Shown here: piece after piece, positions 7,889 through 16,788 of the stretch
Layout: the number at the start of each line of letters is the position of its first letter
How positions within the stretch are numbered: the stretch's first letter is position 1
Source: Streptomyces sp. NBC_01591
Lineage (GTDB): Bacteria; Actinomycetota; Actinomycetes; Streptomycetales; Streptomycetaceae
NCBI RefSeq assembly: GCF_035918155.1
Contig: NZ_CP109327.1
Coordinates: 496,001 to 560,000, forward strand
Direction of reading: 5' to 3'
Length of the DNA: 64,000 nt
Notes under the pieces: generated by a model
What the model was told of the DNA's origin: nothing
Database searches by the model: none
The model's input: the letters and a program-made list of their open reading frames with translations, nothing else
Program-made: the position numbers and the translations under genes

Positions 7889-10783
7889 GTGCACAGACTC
7901 CCTGCGGCAACGCTCTCCGAGATCTCCGCACTCTCCGCCTGCTCCGTGGTCTTCCTGCCCGGGGATCCCTCCCGTACCGGCCGAGTCGCCTTCTGGCACC
8001 CGGACGGCAGCAGCCCGCCCGATGCTCCCGGACATGTGGAGGAGCTGGCCGTCGTCGGCACCGACGCGCGGGCGTACGCCGTACCGGCACGATTGCTTCC
8101 GGTCCGCGACGCGCTGCCTGTCCTGACGCGTGCGCGCGCCTCGGCGCATGCCTCCGACGCAGCCGCGTTCTGGGGTGCGGCCACCATTCTCGCTCTCCAA
8201 CTCGCCGCCCGGGGCCTGCTGCTGCCGGGACTGAGCGCCACGGACCACGATGCCTGGCGGGCCGGTCCGCTGACCGCCGACGACCAGTCGCGGATCCGAA
8301 CGCTCGCGGCCTCGATGCCGCCGCTGGCCCACGCGGTGCCACTCGACGGGTCCGCGCAGCCCGTTCTGCTTCCCGAGCCGGAGCGGCTGCTGCGCGCGTT
8401 CCTCGACGCGGTGGCGGACGGTCTGCCCCGCACCCCCGCTGCGGCGTTCGCCGGCGGCGGCCCGGCATTCACCGTCGATAAACCACAGCACCTGCCCGGC
8501 CATCGGGCCTGGGCCACCGATGTCGCGGCCGGGCACGACGCGGGCGTCCGGCTCTCGCTCCGGGTGGAGATGTCCGGGCTCACCGCGCCGGACGAGGACG
8601 ACGGGCGGTCCGCCGGCCCCTCCTTCCGGGCCGTTCTGCAGATCCACAGTGTCAGTGATCCGACGCTGGTCGCCGATGCCGCCGAGGTCTGGGCGGGCGG
8701 CGCGCGCACTGCTGCGGCCTTCGGACCGCGCGCCCGGATGGATGTCCTGCTCGCGCTGCGCCGGGCCGCCCGCGCCTGGCCACCACTGTCGCCACTGCTG
8801 TCCGCCGCGGTGCCCGACTCCGTGGAGCCGGCCGACGACGAGCTCGCCGAACTCCTCGGCTCCGCCGGACGGGCACTGGCCGCGACCGGGGTCCAGGTGC
8901 ACTGGCCCAAGGAGCTGGCCCGCAAGCTCACCGCACGCGCCGTGATCGGGCCGCCCGACGACGAGGGGAACGAGGAGCGCGAGGGGGTCGCACGCACCGG
9001 TTCCGAGGCTCCTCCGCTCCTGTCGGCCGGCGCGCTGCTGACGTTCAACTGGTGGTTCGCGCTGGGTGATCAGAAGCTCAGCCGTGCCGAGCTGGACCGC
9101 CTGGCCGAGGCCAACCGGCCGGTGGTGCGACTGCGGGACCAGTGGGTGCTGATCGACCCCGAGGAGGCCCGGCGAGCCCGCGAGACCCAGGACCGCAAGG
9201 TCACGCCGATCGATGCGCTGGGTGCGGTCCTGACCGGTTCCACCGAGGTCGACGGGCAGCGGGTCGAGGTCCGGGCCACCGGCTGGCTGGAGCAGTTGCG
9301 CCGCCGGGTGGCCGACCCGGAGGCGGCCGGACAGCAGGGCGAGCCACAGCCGGTCGGCCCGCCCGAGGCCCTCGCCGCCACGTTGCGCGACTATCAGCTG
9401 AGGGGTCTGAACTGGCTGCACACCATGACCTCGCTCGGTCTCGGCGGCTGCCTCGCCGACGACATGGGTCTCGGCAAGACCATCACGCTCATCGCTCTGC
9501 ATCTGCACCGCCGGAGCATCGAATCGGCCGCCGGCCCGACGCTGGTGGTCTGCCCGACGTCGCTCATGGGGAACTGGCAGCGGGAGATCGAGAAGTTCGC
9601 GCCGGGTACACCGGTACGCCGCTTCCACGGCGGCTCACGCAGCCTTGCCGACCTGTCGGACGGCGAGTTCGTCCTCACCACGTACGGCACCATGCGGCTG
9701 GACGCGGCGAAGCTCGCGGAGATCCGGTGGGGCATGGTGGTCGCCGACGAGGCGCAGCACGTGAAGAACCCGTACTCGGCGACGGCCAAGCAGCTGCGGA
9801 CGATCGGCTCGCAGGCCCGGGTGGCGCTCACCGGTACTCCGGTGGAGAACAACCTCTCCGAGCTGTGGGCGATCCTCGACTGGACGACGCCCGGTCTGCT
9901 GGGGCGGCTCGGCACCTTCCGTACCCGGTACGCACGGACCGCGGAGGGCGGTGACCCGGCGGCTGCCGAGCGGCTCGCCGCGCTGGTGCGTCCGTTCCTG
10001 CTGCGACGTCGCAAATCCGATCCGGGCATCGCGCCGGAACTGCCGCCGAAGACCGAGACGGACCGCACGGTGTCGCTGACGTCGGAACAGACGGGTCTGT
10101 ACGAAGCGGTGGTGCGCGAGACGCTGGCCGCGATCTCCGGCGCCGACGGCTTCGCCCGACGCGGTCTCGTCGTCAAGCTGCTGACGGCGCTGAAACAGAT
10201 CTGCAACCACCCGGCGCAGTACCTGAAGGAGAACGAGCCGCGGATCGCGGACCGTTCGGGAAAGGTGGAGCTGCTGGACGAGCTGCTCGACACGATCCTG
10301 GCGGAGGATGCGAGCGTGCTCGTGTTCACCCAGTACGTGCAGATGGCCCGGCTGCTCGAACGGCATCTGGCAGCGCGCGAGGTGCGTACGCAGTTCCTGC
10401 ACGGCGGTACGCCCGTCGCGGAGCGCGAGGCCATGGTCGACCGCTTCCAGGCGGGCGAGGCCCAGGTCTTCCTGCTGTCGTTGAAGGCGGCCGGTACCGG
10501 TCTCAACCTCACCCGGGCCGGTCATGTCGTGCACTTCGACCGCTGGTGGAACCCGGCGGTCGAGGCGCAGGCCACCGACCGCGCGTACCGGATCGGCCAG
10601 ACCCAGCCGGTGCAGGTGCACCGGCTGATCGCCGAGGGCACCATCGAGGACCGGATCGCCGACATGCTGGCCCGCAAGCAGGGCCTCGCGGACGCGGTGC
10701 TCGGCTCCGGCGAGGCGGCGCTGACGGAACTGAGCGATGCGGAACTGGCCGATCTGGTGGAGCTGCGAGGGGGCACGCGATGA
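7889..10783 (+). CDS. SNF2/RAD54-family DEAD/DEAH-box helicase
   Basis: This is a large Swi2/Snf2-type ATPase, about 964 residues. The N-terminal half (about 1-480) is the actinobacterial SNF2-associated region. The motor follows: Walker A DDMGLGKT (about 525-531), DEAQ box near 620, LTGTPVENN, then the helicase C lobe with VFTQYVQMARLLERHL, AAGTGLNLTRAGHVVHFDRWWNP and the arginine-finger motif DRAYRIGQ. These enzymes move along double-stranded DNA and remodel protein-DNA complexes; bacterial roles include transcription recycling and repair. GTG 7889 is preferred. The frame is open back to a GTG at 7787, but those codons (CTA, AAA, TTT) lack GC bias. The stop overlaps the SWIM gene start (ATGA), so the two are translationally coupled. 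Confidence 0.92.
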   Translation: MHRLPAATLSEISALSACSVVFLPGDPSRTGRVAFWHPDGSSPPDAPGHVEELAVVGTDARAYAVPARLLPVRDALPVLTRARASAHASDAAAFWGAATILALQLAARGLLLPGLSATDHDAWRAGPLTADDQSRIRTLAASMPPLAHAVPLDGSAQPVLLPEPERLLRAFLDAVADGLPRTPAAAFAGGGPAFTVDKPQHLPGHRAWATDVAAGHDAGVRLSLRVEMSGLTAPDEDDGRSAGPSFRAVLQIHSVSDPTLVADAAEVWAGGARTAAAFGPRARMDVLLALRRAARAWPPLSPLLSAAVPDSVEPADDELAELLGSAGRALAATGVQVHWPKELARKLTARAVIGPPDDEGNEEREGVARTGSEAPPLLSAGALLTFNWWFALGDQKLSRAELDRLAEANRPVVRLRDQWVLIDPEEARRARETQDRKVTPIDALGAVLTGSTEVDGQRVEVRATGWLEQLRRRVADPEAAGQQGEPQPVGPPEALAATLRDYQLRGLNWLHTMTSLGLGGCLADDMGLGKTITLIALHLHRRSIESAAGPTLVVCPTSLMGNWQREIEKFAPGTPVRRFHGGSRSLADLSDGEFVLTTYGTMRLDAAKLAEIRWGMVVADEAQHVKNPYSATAKQLRTIGSQARVALTGTPVENNLSELWAILDWTTPGLLGRLGTFRTRYARTAEGGDPAAAERLAALVRPFLLRRRKSDPGIAPELPPKTETDRTVSLTSEQTGLYEAVVRETLAAISGADGFARRGLVVKLLTALKQICNHPAQYLKENEPRIADRSGKVELLDELLDTILAEDASVLVFTQYVQMARLLERHLAAREVRTQFLHGGTPVAEREAMVDRFQAGEAQVFLLSLKAAGTGLNLTRAGHVVHFDRWWNPAVEAQATDRAYRIGQTQPVQVHRLIAEGTIEDRIADMLARKQGLADAVLGSGEAALTELSDAELADLVELRGGTR

Positions 10784-12150
10784 GCGACGGACACGACGGC
10801 GACCGCTACGACGGCGGCGAGTACGAGAGCGACGGCAGAGACACCCCTGCCCCGGGACAGGAGCGGACCTTCGCCGCGATGCCGCCCGCACACGGCCGCG
10901 GCTTCGCTCGATCCTGGTGGGGCCAGGCATGGCTGAAGGCCCTGGAGGACACCGCGCTGGACGGCAAGCAGCTCAAGAAGGGGCGCAGGTTCGCCCGCGA
11001 GGGCCGGGTCGGTGCGGTCTCCGTGCGGCCCGGCCGCATCACCGCGGTGGTCCGGGACGGGGACTCGTTCACGTACCGCAGCGATGTGCTGCTCCAGGAG
11101 CTGAGCAAGGCCGAGTGGGAACGGTTCCTCGGCATGGCTGTCGAACGGGCCGGGCACATCGCGGCACTGCTGGACCGGGAGATGCCGCCGCACCTGGTGG
11201 AGGACGCGGCGGCGGCCGGGGTGGAGCTGCTGCCCGGGATCGGCGATCTGGACCCGGAGTGCACCTGTGACGCATGGGACCACTGCCCGCACACCGCTGC
11301 CCTGTGCTACCAGGTGGCGCGGCTGCTGGACCAGGACCCGTTCGTGCTGCTGCTGATGCGGGGGCGCGGTGAGCGGCGGCTCCTGGACGAACTGCAGGTC
11401 CGCATCGCGGCCCGCGCCGAGGGGCACGGGCCGTCCGGCCCGGCCGAACCCGCCGACGGGTCCGCGGCTGCGGCAGGAAAGGCCGACGACCTGGGCGTAC
11501 GGGCGGACGAGGCGTTCGCGGCCCGGGACATCCTGCCCCCGTTGCCCGCTTCTCCGCCGCTGCCTGCGGAGCCCGGCCCGGCGCCGTCGCTGGAGACGGA
11601 GACCGAACCGCAGGCCGGCGTCGATCCGGCGGCGTTGGAGTTGCTGGCGACGGACGGTGCGGCGCGCGCCCACCGGATGCTGTCCGAGGCTCTCTCCCCC
11701 GGCCACGAACGGCAGCCGCTGCCGGCCGGGCTGACACCGCAGCAGGATGCCGTACGGCTGGTCGCGGAAGCCCGGCCCGAGCCCTGGATCGCGAAGCGGC
11801 TGGCCACCGGTTCGGGGCGGCGACAGGCCGAGCTCGATGCGGCGGTGCGGGCGTGGCGGTACGGCGGGGCGGCCGCGCTCACCGTGCTCGAAGAGGAGTG
11901 GACGCCCGGTCCGGAGGCCCTGGCCAGGGCACGGGCCCGGCTCGCCGAGGCGTGGGAGGAGGGCGAGCGGCCCCGGCTGCGGTCGGCGGGCAATCGCTGG
12001 ACCGCGGTGGACGGTGGTGTGCAGCTCCGCTACGGGCGGGACGGGCGCTGGTGGCCGTACCGCAAGGAGGGCGGGCACTGGGTCCCGGCGGGTCCGGCGG
12101 ACGACGATCCGGCGGCCGCGCTGGGTGGCTCGGGCGTGGCGGACGACTGA
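10780..12150 (+). CDS. SWIM zinc-finger protein, partner of SNF2 helicase
   Basis: This 456-residue protein has its start overlapping the helicase stop. The SWIM motif CxCx(n)CxH is in PECTCDAWDHCPHTAALCYQ (around residues 164-176), a zinc-binding fold seen in proteins that work with SWI2/SNF2 ATPases and in DNA or protein binding. The N-terminus contains RSWWGQAWLKALEDTAL and RGRRFAREGRVG-like basic stretches. The middle (about 210-290) is Ala/Pro/Glu-rich and probably disordered. The C-terminal part (about 310-456) is helical, with a W-rich end (TAVDGGVQLRYGRDGRWWPY). The fixed pairing with SNF2 genes in actinobacteria implies a joint chromatin or repair role; the exact job is unknown. Confidence 0.88.
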   Translation: MSDGHDGDRYDGGEYESDGRDTPAPGQERTFAAMPPAHGRGFARSWWGQAWLKALEDTALDGKQLKKGRRFAREGRVGAVSVRPGRITAVVRDGDSFTYRSDVLLQELSKAEWERFLGMAVERAGHIAALLDREMPPHLVEDAAAAGVELLPGIGDLDPECTCDAWDHCPHTAALCYQVARLLDQDPFVLLLMRGRGERRLLDELQVRIAARAEGHGPSGPAEPADGSAAAAGKADDLGVRADEAFAARDILPPLPASPPLPAEPGPAPSLETETEPQAGVDPAALELLATDGAARAHRMLSEALSPGHERQPLPAGLTPQQDAVRLVAEARPEPWIAKRLATGSGRRQAELDAAVRAWRYGGAAALTVLEEEWTPGPEALARARARLAEAWEEGERPRLRSAGNRWTAVDGGVQLRYGRDGRWWPYRKEGGHWVPAGPADDDPAAALGGSGVADD

Positions 12151-12178
12151 GGGCCTCGTTCGTACGCCCCCGGCCGAT

Positions 12179-12230
12179 CGACGACGGACGGGCGGGGGCG
12201 ACCAGTGCCTCCCGCCCGCGCCCGTCGTCG
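12179..12230 (+). terminator. Probable terminator after SWIM gene
   Basis: CGACGACGG at 12179-12187 pairs with CCGTCGTCG at 12222-12230. The stem continues inward through imperfect GC-rich pairing (GGGCGGG with CCCGCCC). There is no U-tract, which is usual in high-GC actinobacteria. Confidence 0.5.
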
Positions 12231-12325
12231 TGTTCTGTCCGTGCGTTCAACTGGATGTCACCGTGCGTTGATGGCGAGGACGGAACCTGACGGCCGTCAG
12301 AGCTGTTCGTGCCCCAGGAGGCCCC

Positions 12326-13675
12326 ATGTCCGCGCGTGTTGTCCGTCGTTCCCTTGCCGTCGGCCTGCCGCTCGCTCTGCTCGGTACGGTGATCGCGGCC
12401 GGAACGGCAACCGGCGCGCAGGACCGGCACGAACGTCCGGAGCGTACGGCGCGGGTCACCGGGACCGCCGTGCTCGGCGACATCCCGCTGGCCGGCTTCA
12501 GCAACGGGCTGCTGCCGGGTACGGTCTCGGACGACCGCGGGGTGGAGCTCGGCGGCATCGGCAGCGACATCTATCCCGCGGGCCGCCGCGGCGAGTTCTG
12601 GACGGTCACCGACCGCGGACCCAACGGGCAGATCAAGATCGACGGGAAGAAGCGGCGCACCTTCCCCGTCCCCGGCTTCGACCCGGCGATCGTCAAGGTA
12701 CGGGTCAGCGGGAAGCACATCCGGGTGCTGAAGGCCATTCCGATCACCACCCGGTCCGGCGCCGCGGTCACCGGCCTGCCGAACCAGCGGGACCGCGACG
12801 AGGCCCCCTACACGTACGACGCGAAGACGCCGCTCGGCTACGACCCGAACGGTCTGGACACCGAAGGCATCGTCCGTGCCGCCGACGGCAGCTTCTGGCT
12901 CGTCGACGAGTACGGCCCCTCCCTGGTGCATGTCTCCGCCCGCGGCCGGGTACTGACCCGCTACGTGCCGCAGGGTCTCGGACTGACGGGCGCCGACTAT
13001 CCGGTGGTGGAGGCGCTGCCGGGCGTACTCCTGCACCGCAAGATCAACCGTGGTTTCGAGGGGCTGGCCCTCCTCCCGGGCGGTGATCTGGTGCTCGCCG
13101 TGCAGAGTCCGCTCTCGCTGCCGGACCAGGACGCGGGCGAGTCCTCGCGCAATGTGCGGCTCCTGCGCTTCTCGACGAAGAAGAGCGCGGTCACCGCGGA
13201 GTACGCCTACCGGTTCGACGCGGTGGATGTCGTGGACCCGGGCGAGGACGACACCTCCGAGCTGAAGATCTCCTCGGTCGTCGCGATCGGCCGGCACGAG
13301 CTGCTGGTCGAGGAGCGCACGGACAAAGCGGCCAGGCTGCACCGGGTGACGCTCCCGCACGGCTCCGGCATCCTGGGCTCCGCCTGGGACGACCCGGCGA
13401 CGTCTCCCTCGTACGAGGAACTCACCGACCCCTCGGCGTCGGGCGTACCGGTGCTCCGCAAGAGCCTGGTGGTCGACCTGGGCAAAGTCGCGGGCGTGCC
13501 CGGGAAGATCGAAGGGGTGGCGGTGACGGGCCGGGACACGCTCGCTCTCATCAACGACAACGACTTCGGGATGACTGACGGCGCCGAGGCATTCGACGCG
13601 AACGGCCGCCTGGTCGACAGCGGCATCGAGACGTCGGTGACGCAGCTGAAGCTGCCTCGCCCGCTGCGCGGCTGA
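12326..13675 (+). CDS. Secreted esterase-like/phytase-like beta-propeller protein
   Basis: This 449-residue protein has a Sec signal peptide: basic MSARVVRRS, hydrophobic LAVGLPLALLGTVIAAG, cleavage near ATGAQ. The mature part is a phytase-like (PF13449-type) propeller with typical pieces: GGIGSDIYPAGRRGEFWTVTDRGPNG, the LDTEGIVRAADGSFWLVDEYGPS block, FEGLALLPGGDLVLAVQSPL, and the C-terminal DTLALINDNDFGM. Members are often annotated as esterases or phytases, and acidic residues in the DTEG and NDNDF motifs may bind calcium; substrate proof is scarce. CAGGAG lies about 6 nt before ATG 12326. It stands alone between two terminators. Confidence 0.85.
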   Translation: MSARVVRRSLAVGLPLALLGTVIAAGTATGAQDRHERPERTARVTGTAVLGDIPLAGFSNGLLPGTVSDDRGVELGGIGSDIYPAGRRGEFWTVTDRGPNGQIKIDGKKRRTFPVPGFDPAIVKVRVSGKHIRVLKAIPITTRSGAAVTGLPNQRDRDEAPYTYDAKTPLGYDPNGLDTEGIVRAADGSFWLVDEYGPSLVHVSARGRVLTRYVPQGLGLTGADYPVVEALPGVLLHRKINRGFEGLALLPGGDLVLAVQSPLSLPDQDAGESSRNVRLLRFSTKKSAVTAEYAYRFDAVDVVDPGEDDTSELKISSVVAIGRHELLVEERTDKAARLHRVTLPHGSGILGSAWDDPATSPSYEELTDPSASGVPVLRKSLVVDLGKVAGVPGKIEGVAVTGRDTLALINDNDFGMTDGAEAFDANGRLVDSGIETSVTQLKLPRPLRG

Positions 13676-13694
13676 TCCACGGGCGTCGTTCAGC

Positions 13695-13735
13695 ATCCCG
13701 GTCCTCAGCGGCGAGTGCCCGCCGAGGGCCGGGAT
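13695..13735 (+). terminator. Imperfect hairpin terminator in a 309-bp gap
   Basis: ATCCCGGTCCTCAGC and GCCGAGGGCCGGGAT form a 15-bp stem with one mismatch and one wobble pair, about 20 nt after the phytase-like gene. The rest of the 309-bp gap to 13984 shows no gene and should hold the promoter of the next operon. Confidence 0.5.
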
Positions 13736-13984
13736 CGCCAACTCACCTGATCCGTATAGCACTTCGCCGTCCACGCACGCGGCCCACCGGGGCCGTTGAG
13801 CCCAACTGCCCGCCCCCGTACCGACGTCGCCGTACATTCCGGCGTACACCCGTTCCCACGGAGTCGATTTCGGCCCCTGCCGTCTTCCGCCACCCGCGCG
13901 GCGCCCGTACGGTAGGGCGCGCGAGACACTCGGCCGCACATCGGACAACACCTTCCGGTCATCGGACGCCAAGGGAGCCACGGG

Positions 13985-15016
13985 ATGGCGGGGGAATCGA
14001 GCAGCGGACTGTTACGCGATGCCATCGGGCTGCGCGAGGTGCTCGTCTTCGCCGTGCTGCTCATCGGGCAGGCCGGTTCCGACAACACCCTTTCGGTGTT
14101 CGGTACTTCGCACACCGCCGAGGAATTCGACGGCATAAGCGGGATCTTCGCAGGCTCCGTCTACACCGTGCTCGCCTTCGCGGGCTTCGAGGCCGCGGCG
14201 CCGCTCGCCGAGGAGACCGGGAACCCGCGGCGCACGATGCGGCGCGCGGTGCTCGGCGCGGCGCTCTCCATCGGCCTGGTGTACGTGCTGACCACCTATG
14301 CGATGTCGGTGTACTTCGGGCCCGACAGGTTCGCCGGCTTCGGTGGATCGGGGGCGGCCTCCTGGGAAGGTGTGGCCCGCGCCTCGTTCGGGCTGTTCTG
14401 GGTGCTGCTCTTCCTCGCCGTGGTCAACTCGACCGTGGCGAACGCCAACGCGTGTGCCAATGTGTCGACCCGAACAGCGTTCGCCCTCGGCCGCATCGGT
14501 GTGTTCCCGCAGGCCTTCGCGAGGCTCCACCCGCGGCGCCGCTCCCCCGTCACCGGCGTGGCCGTGCAGTTCGTGATCGCGGTCGGCGCGGCACTCGGGC
14601 TGGGTTTCGCCTATGACCCGGTGACCGCGTTCGTACTGCTGGCCACCGTGATCGTCACGGTGATCATCGGCGTGTACATCATCGTGAATCTGTCCTGTGC
14701 CGGTTACTTCCTGCGACGGCGTCGCGACGCCTTCAACCCTGTACTCCATCTCCTGTTCCCGGTGCTGGGCATCGCGGCTTTCGTCCCCGCGCTGCTGACG
14801 GCCGCCGGAATCCCGGCTTTCGGCTTCGTCTCCGAACTCAGCGCACCCGTCTCGTACGCCGGTCCGGTCGTCGGTGTCTGGATGCTGATCGGGATCGTTG
14901 TGCTGGCGGTGCTGCTGCGCAGGCATCCGGAGCGGGTGGCACAGACCGGACGGATCCATCTTGACGACACCCCGGCGCCGGCCGGGGAAGCAGAGACAGG
15001 AGCAGTACAGCCATGA
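13985..15016 (+). CDS. APC-family permease, apparently missing an internal N-terminal block
   Basis: This amino acid/amide-type permease has 343 residues against about 470-500 for the family. The first 20 residues (SSGLLRDAIGLREVL) look like a normal APC start. The chain then continues at once as VFAVLLIGQAGSDNTLSVFG, which normally lies near the middle of the protein; helices of roughly the first third are absent. From there the sequence is regular: FAGFEAAAPLAEETGNPRRTM, NSTVANANACANVSTR, then five or six further helices. Codon 10 is TTA (14012-14014), a bldA-type rare Leu codon. Its stop overlaps the acetamidase start, so it would import the amide substrate. Transport by this shortened form is doubtful. 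Confidence 0.75.
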   Translation: MAGESSSGLLRDAIGLREVLVFAVLLIGQAGSDNTLSVFGTSHTAEEFDGISGIFAGSVYTVLAFAGFEAAAPLAEETGNPRRTMRRAVLGAALSIGLVYVLTTYAMSVYFGPDRFAGFGGSGAASWEGVARASFGLFWVLLFLAVVNSTVANANACANVSTRTAFALGRIGVFPQAFARLHPRRRSPVTGVAVQFVIAVGAALGLGFAYDPVTAFVLLATVIVTVIIGVYIIVNLSCAGYFLRRRRDAFNPVLHLLFPVLGIAAFVPALLTAAGIPAFGFVSELSAPVSYAGPVVGVWMLIGIVVLAVLLRRHPERVAQTGRIHLDDTPAPAGEAETGAVQP

Positions 15017-16029
15017 GCGACCCCCGCATCCTGACCGTCCGCCCCAAGGAGGGTGAGTACGCCTGGACCTTCGGCGGAGCGGCTCCGGTCGCCCGTATCG
15101 AGCCGGGGACGTTCCTCGACGTGTACACGGAGGACTGCTTCGCCGGGCGGGTCCGCTCCGAGAAGGACCTGGTCTCCGAAGTCTGCGAGTTCCCCTTCCT
15201 CAACCCGCAGACCGGCCCCTTCCACGTGGTGGGTGCGGAGCCCGGCGACACCGTCGCGGTGCATTTCGTCTCCGTCGAACCGGCCAGGGACTGGGCCGCG
15301 TCGACGACCGTGCCGCTCTTCGGCGCGCTCACCTCCACCCATGCCACCGCGTCGTTGCAGGCTCCGCTGCCCGAGGTGGTGTGGATGTGGCAGCTCGACC
15401 GGGCGCGCCGCACCTGTCTGTTCAGTGCCCGGGACAGCGACATCCAGGTGGAACTGCCGATGGATCCGATGCACGGCACGGTCGGGGTGGCACCGGCGAA
15501 TCTGGAGGTACGGTCCGCGCTGGTGCCCGACGCACACGGCGGGAACATGGACACGCCCGAGATGCGGGCGGGTGTCACCTGCTACCTGGGCGTCAATGTC
15601 GAGGGTGCGCTGCTCAGTCTGGGGGACGGCCATGCCCGCCAGGGCGAGGGCGAGACCTGCGGAGTCGCCGTGGAGTGCGCGATGAACACGGTGGTGCTCG
15701 TCGAGCTGCTGAAGGGCGTCACCACTCCGTGGCCGCGCATCGAGTCCGACACCCATCTGATGTCGACCGGCTCCGCGCGCCCGCTCGAAGACGCCTTCCG
15801 GATCTCCCAGCTGGACCTGGTGCAGTGGCTCGCACGCGACTACGGCCTGTCCGAGCTCGACGCCTATCAGCTGGTCAGCCAGGCCGGTGAGGCTCCGCTG
15901 GCCAATGTGTGCGACACCAACTACACCTGTGTGGCGAAGATCCGCAAGGAGTGGCTGCCCGCAGGCGACCCCCATCGCGGGCTCCACCGCCACCTGCGGG
16001 AGACTGCGACGCTGCTGTCCAGCCCCTGA
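15013..16029 (+). CDS. Acetamidase/formamidase family protein
   Basis: This 338-residue FmdA/AmdA-family enzyme should hydrolyse short amides to the carboxylate and ammonia. Family signatures are visible: the metal/active-site region DPMHGTVGVAPA, the conserved AHGGNMDTPEMRAG block, and LGVNVEGALLSLGDGHARQGEGE, where His and acidic residues line the active site. No signal peptide is present, so it is cytoplasmic. It is translationally coupled (ATGA) to the preceding permease. The pair forms a small nitrogen/carbon scavenging unit. Confidence 0.9.
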   Translation: MSDPRILTVRPKEGEYAWTFGGAAPVARIEPGTFLDVYTEDCFAGRVRSEKDLVSEVCEFPFLNPQTGPFHVVGAEPGDTVAVHFVSVEPARDWAASTTVPLFGALTSTHATASLQAPLPEVVWMWQLDRARRTCLFSARDSDIQVELPMDPMHGTVGVAPANLEVRSALVPDAHGGNMDTPEMRAGVTCYLGVNVEGALLSLGDGHARQGEGETCGVAVECAMNTVVLVELLKGVTTPWPRIESDTHLMSTGSARPLEDAFRISQLDLVQWLARDYGLSELDAYQLVSQAGEAPLANVCDTNYTCVAKIRKEWLPAGDPHRGLHRHLRETATLLSSP

Positions 16030-16078
16030 CCCATCGCTTCCATCCGCGTCCCCAACCCCCTCCCCCACAGGAGTGTTC

Positions 16079-16672
16079 ATGCACCGCAGAAGGATTCTCC
16101 AAGGCGTCGCCGCGACGGCGGCCGCCGCCCTGATCCCGGCCTCCACCCGCGCCATGGCCGCCACGACCGCGGGCGACACGGACTATCCGCTCGCCCACTG
16201 GACGCCCGCCTCCACTTCCAACTACACGGCTTCGAGCCGCCCTTCGGCCTATCCGGTGCAGTACGTGATCATCCATGTCACCCAGGAGACGTATCCGAAT
16301 ACGATCGGGATCTTCCAGAATCCGGCGAAGCAGGTCTCCGCGCACTATGTGGTGCGTTCGGCGGACGGCTATGTCGCCCAGTGCGTCCGGGAGAAGAACA
16401 TCGCCTGGCATGCGGGCAATTGGGACTACAACACGCGCAGCATCGGCATCGAGCACGAGGGCTGGGTGGACAAGCCCTCCTACTTCACCGACGCGATGTA
16501 CGAGAAGTCGGCGCTGCTGACCGCTTCGGTGTGCGACCGGTACAACATCCCGAAGGACCGCGCGCACATCCTCGCCCACGCCCAGGTCCCCGGGACCGAC
16601 CACACCGATCCCGGCCCGAACTGGGACTGGGTGCGCTACATCCGCCTCGTCAATCTGTACTCGGCGGGCTGA
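16079..16672 (+). CDS. Tat-exported N-acetylmuramoyl-L-alanine amidase
   Basis: This 197-residue protein begins with a twin-arginine signal (HRRRILQGVAATAAAALIPAS, cleavage near RAMA). The mature part is an amidase_2/PGRP-like zinc fold: first zinc His in VIIHVTQE, then SAHYVVRSADGYVAQCVREKNIAWHAGN, and the second metal-site segment GTDHTDPGPNWDW. It would cut the bond between MurNAc and L-Ala in peptidoglycan outside the membrane. There is no SH3 or peptidoglycan-binding repeat. ATG 16079 follows CAGGAG. It sits about 50 nt after the acetamidase gene and could be read through from it. Confidence 0.9.
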   Translation: MHRRRILQGVAATAAAALIPASTRAMAATTAGDTDYPLAHWTPASTSNYTASSRPSAYPVQYVIIHVTQETYPNTIGIFQNPAKQVSAHYVVRSADGYVAQCVREKNIAWHAGNWDYNTRSIGIEHEGWVDKPSYFTDAMYEKSALLTASVCDRYNIPKDRAHILAHAQVPGTDHTDPGPNWDWVRYIRLVNLYSAG

Positions 16673-16788
16673 GGCGGGCTGACACACCTTCGCCACCCGG
16701 GGCCGATTACCCCGCGCGCCGCAGTTGTCGCAGCGGCCCGCTGCGACGACGATGGGGTGTGCACGAAGCCCCTGGACGGGAGGGTGAG

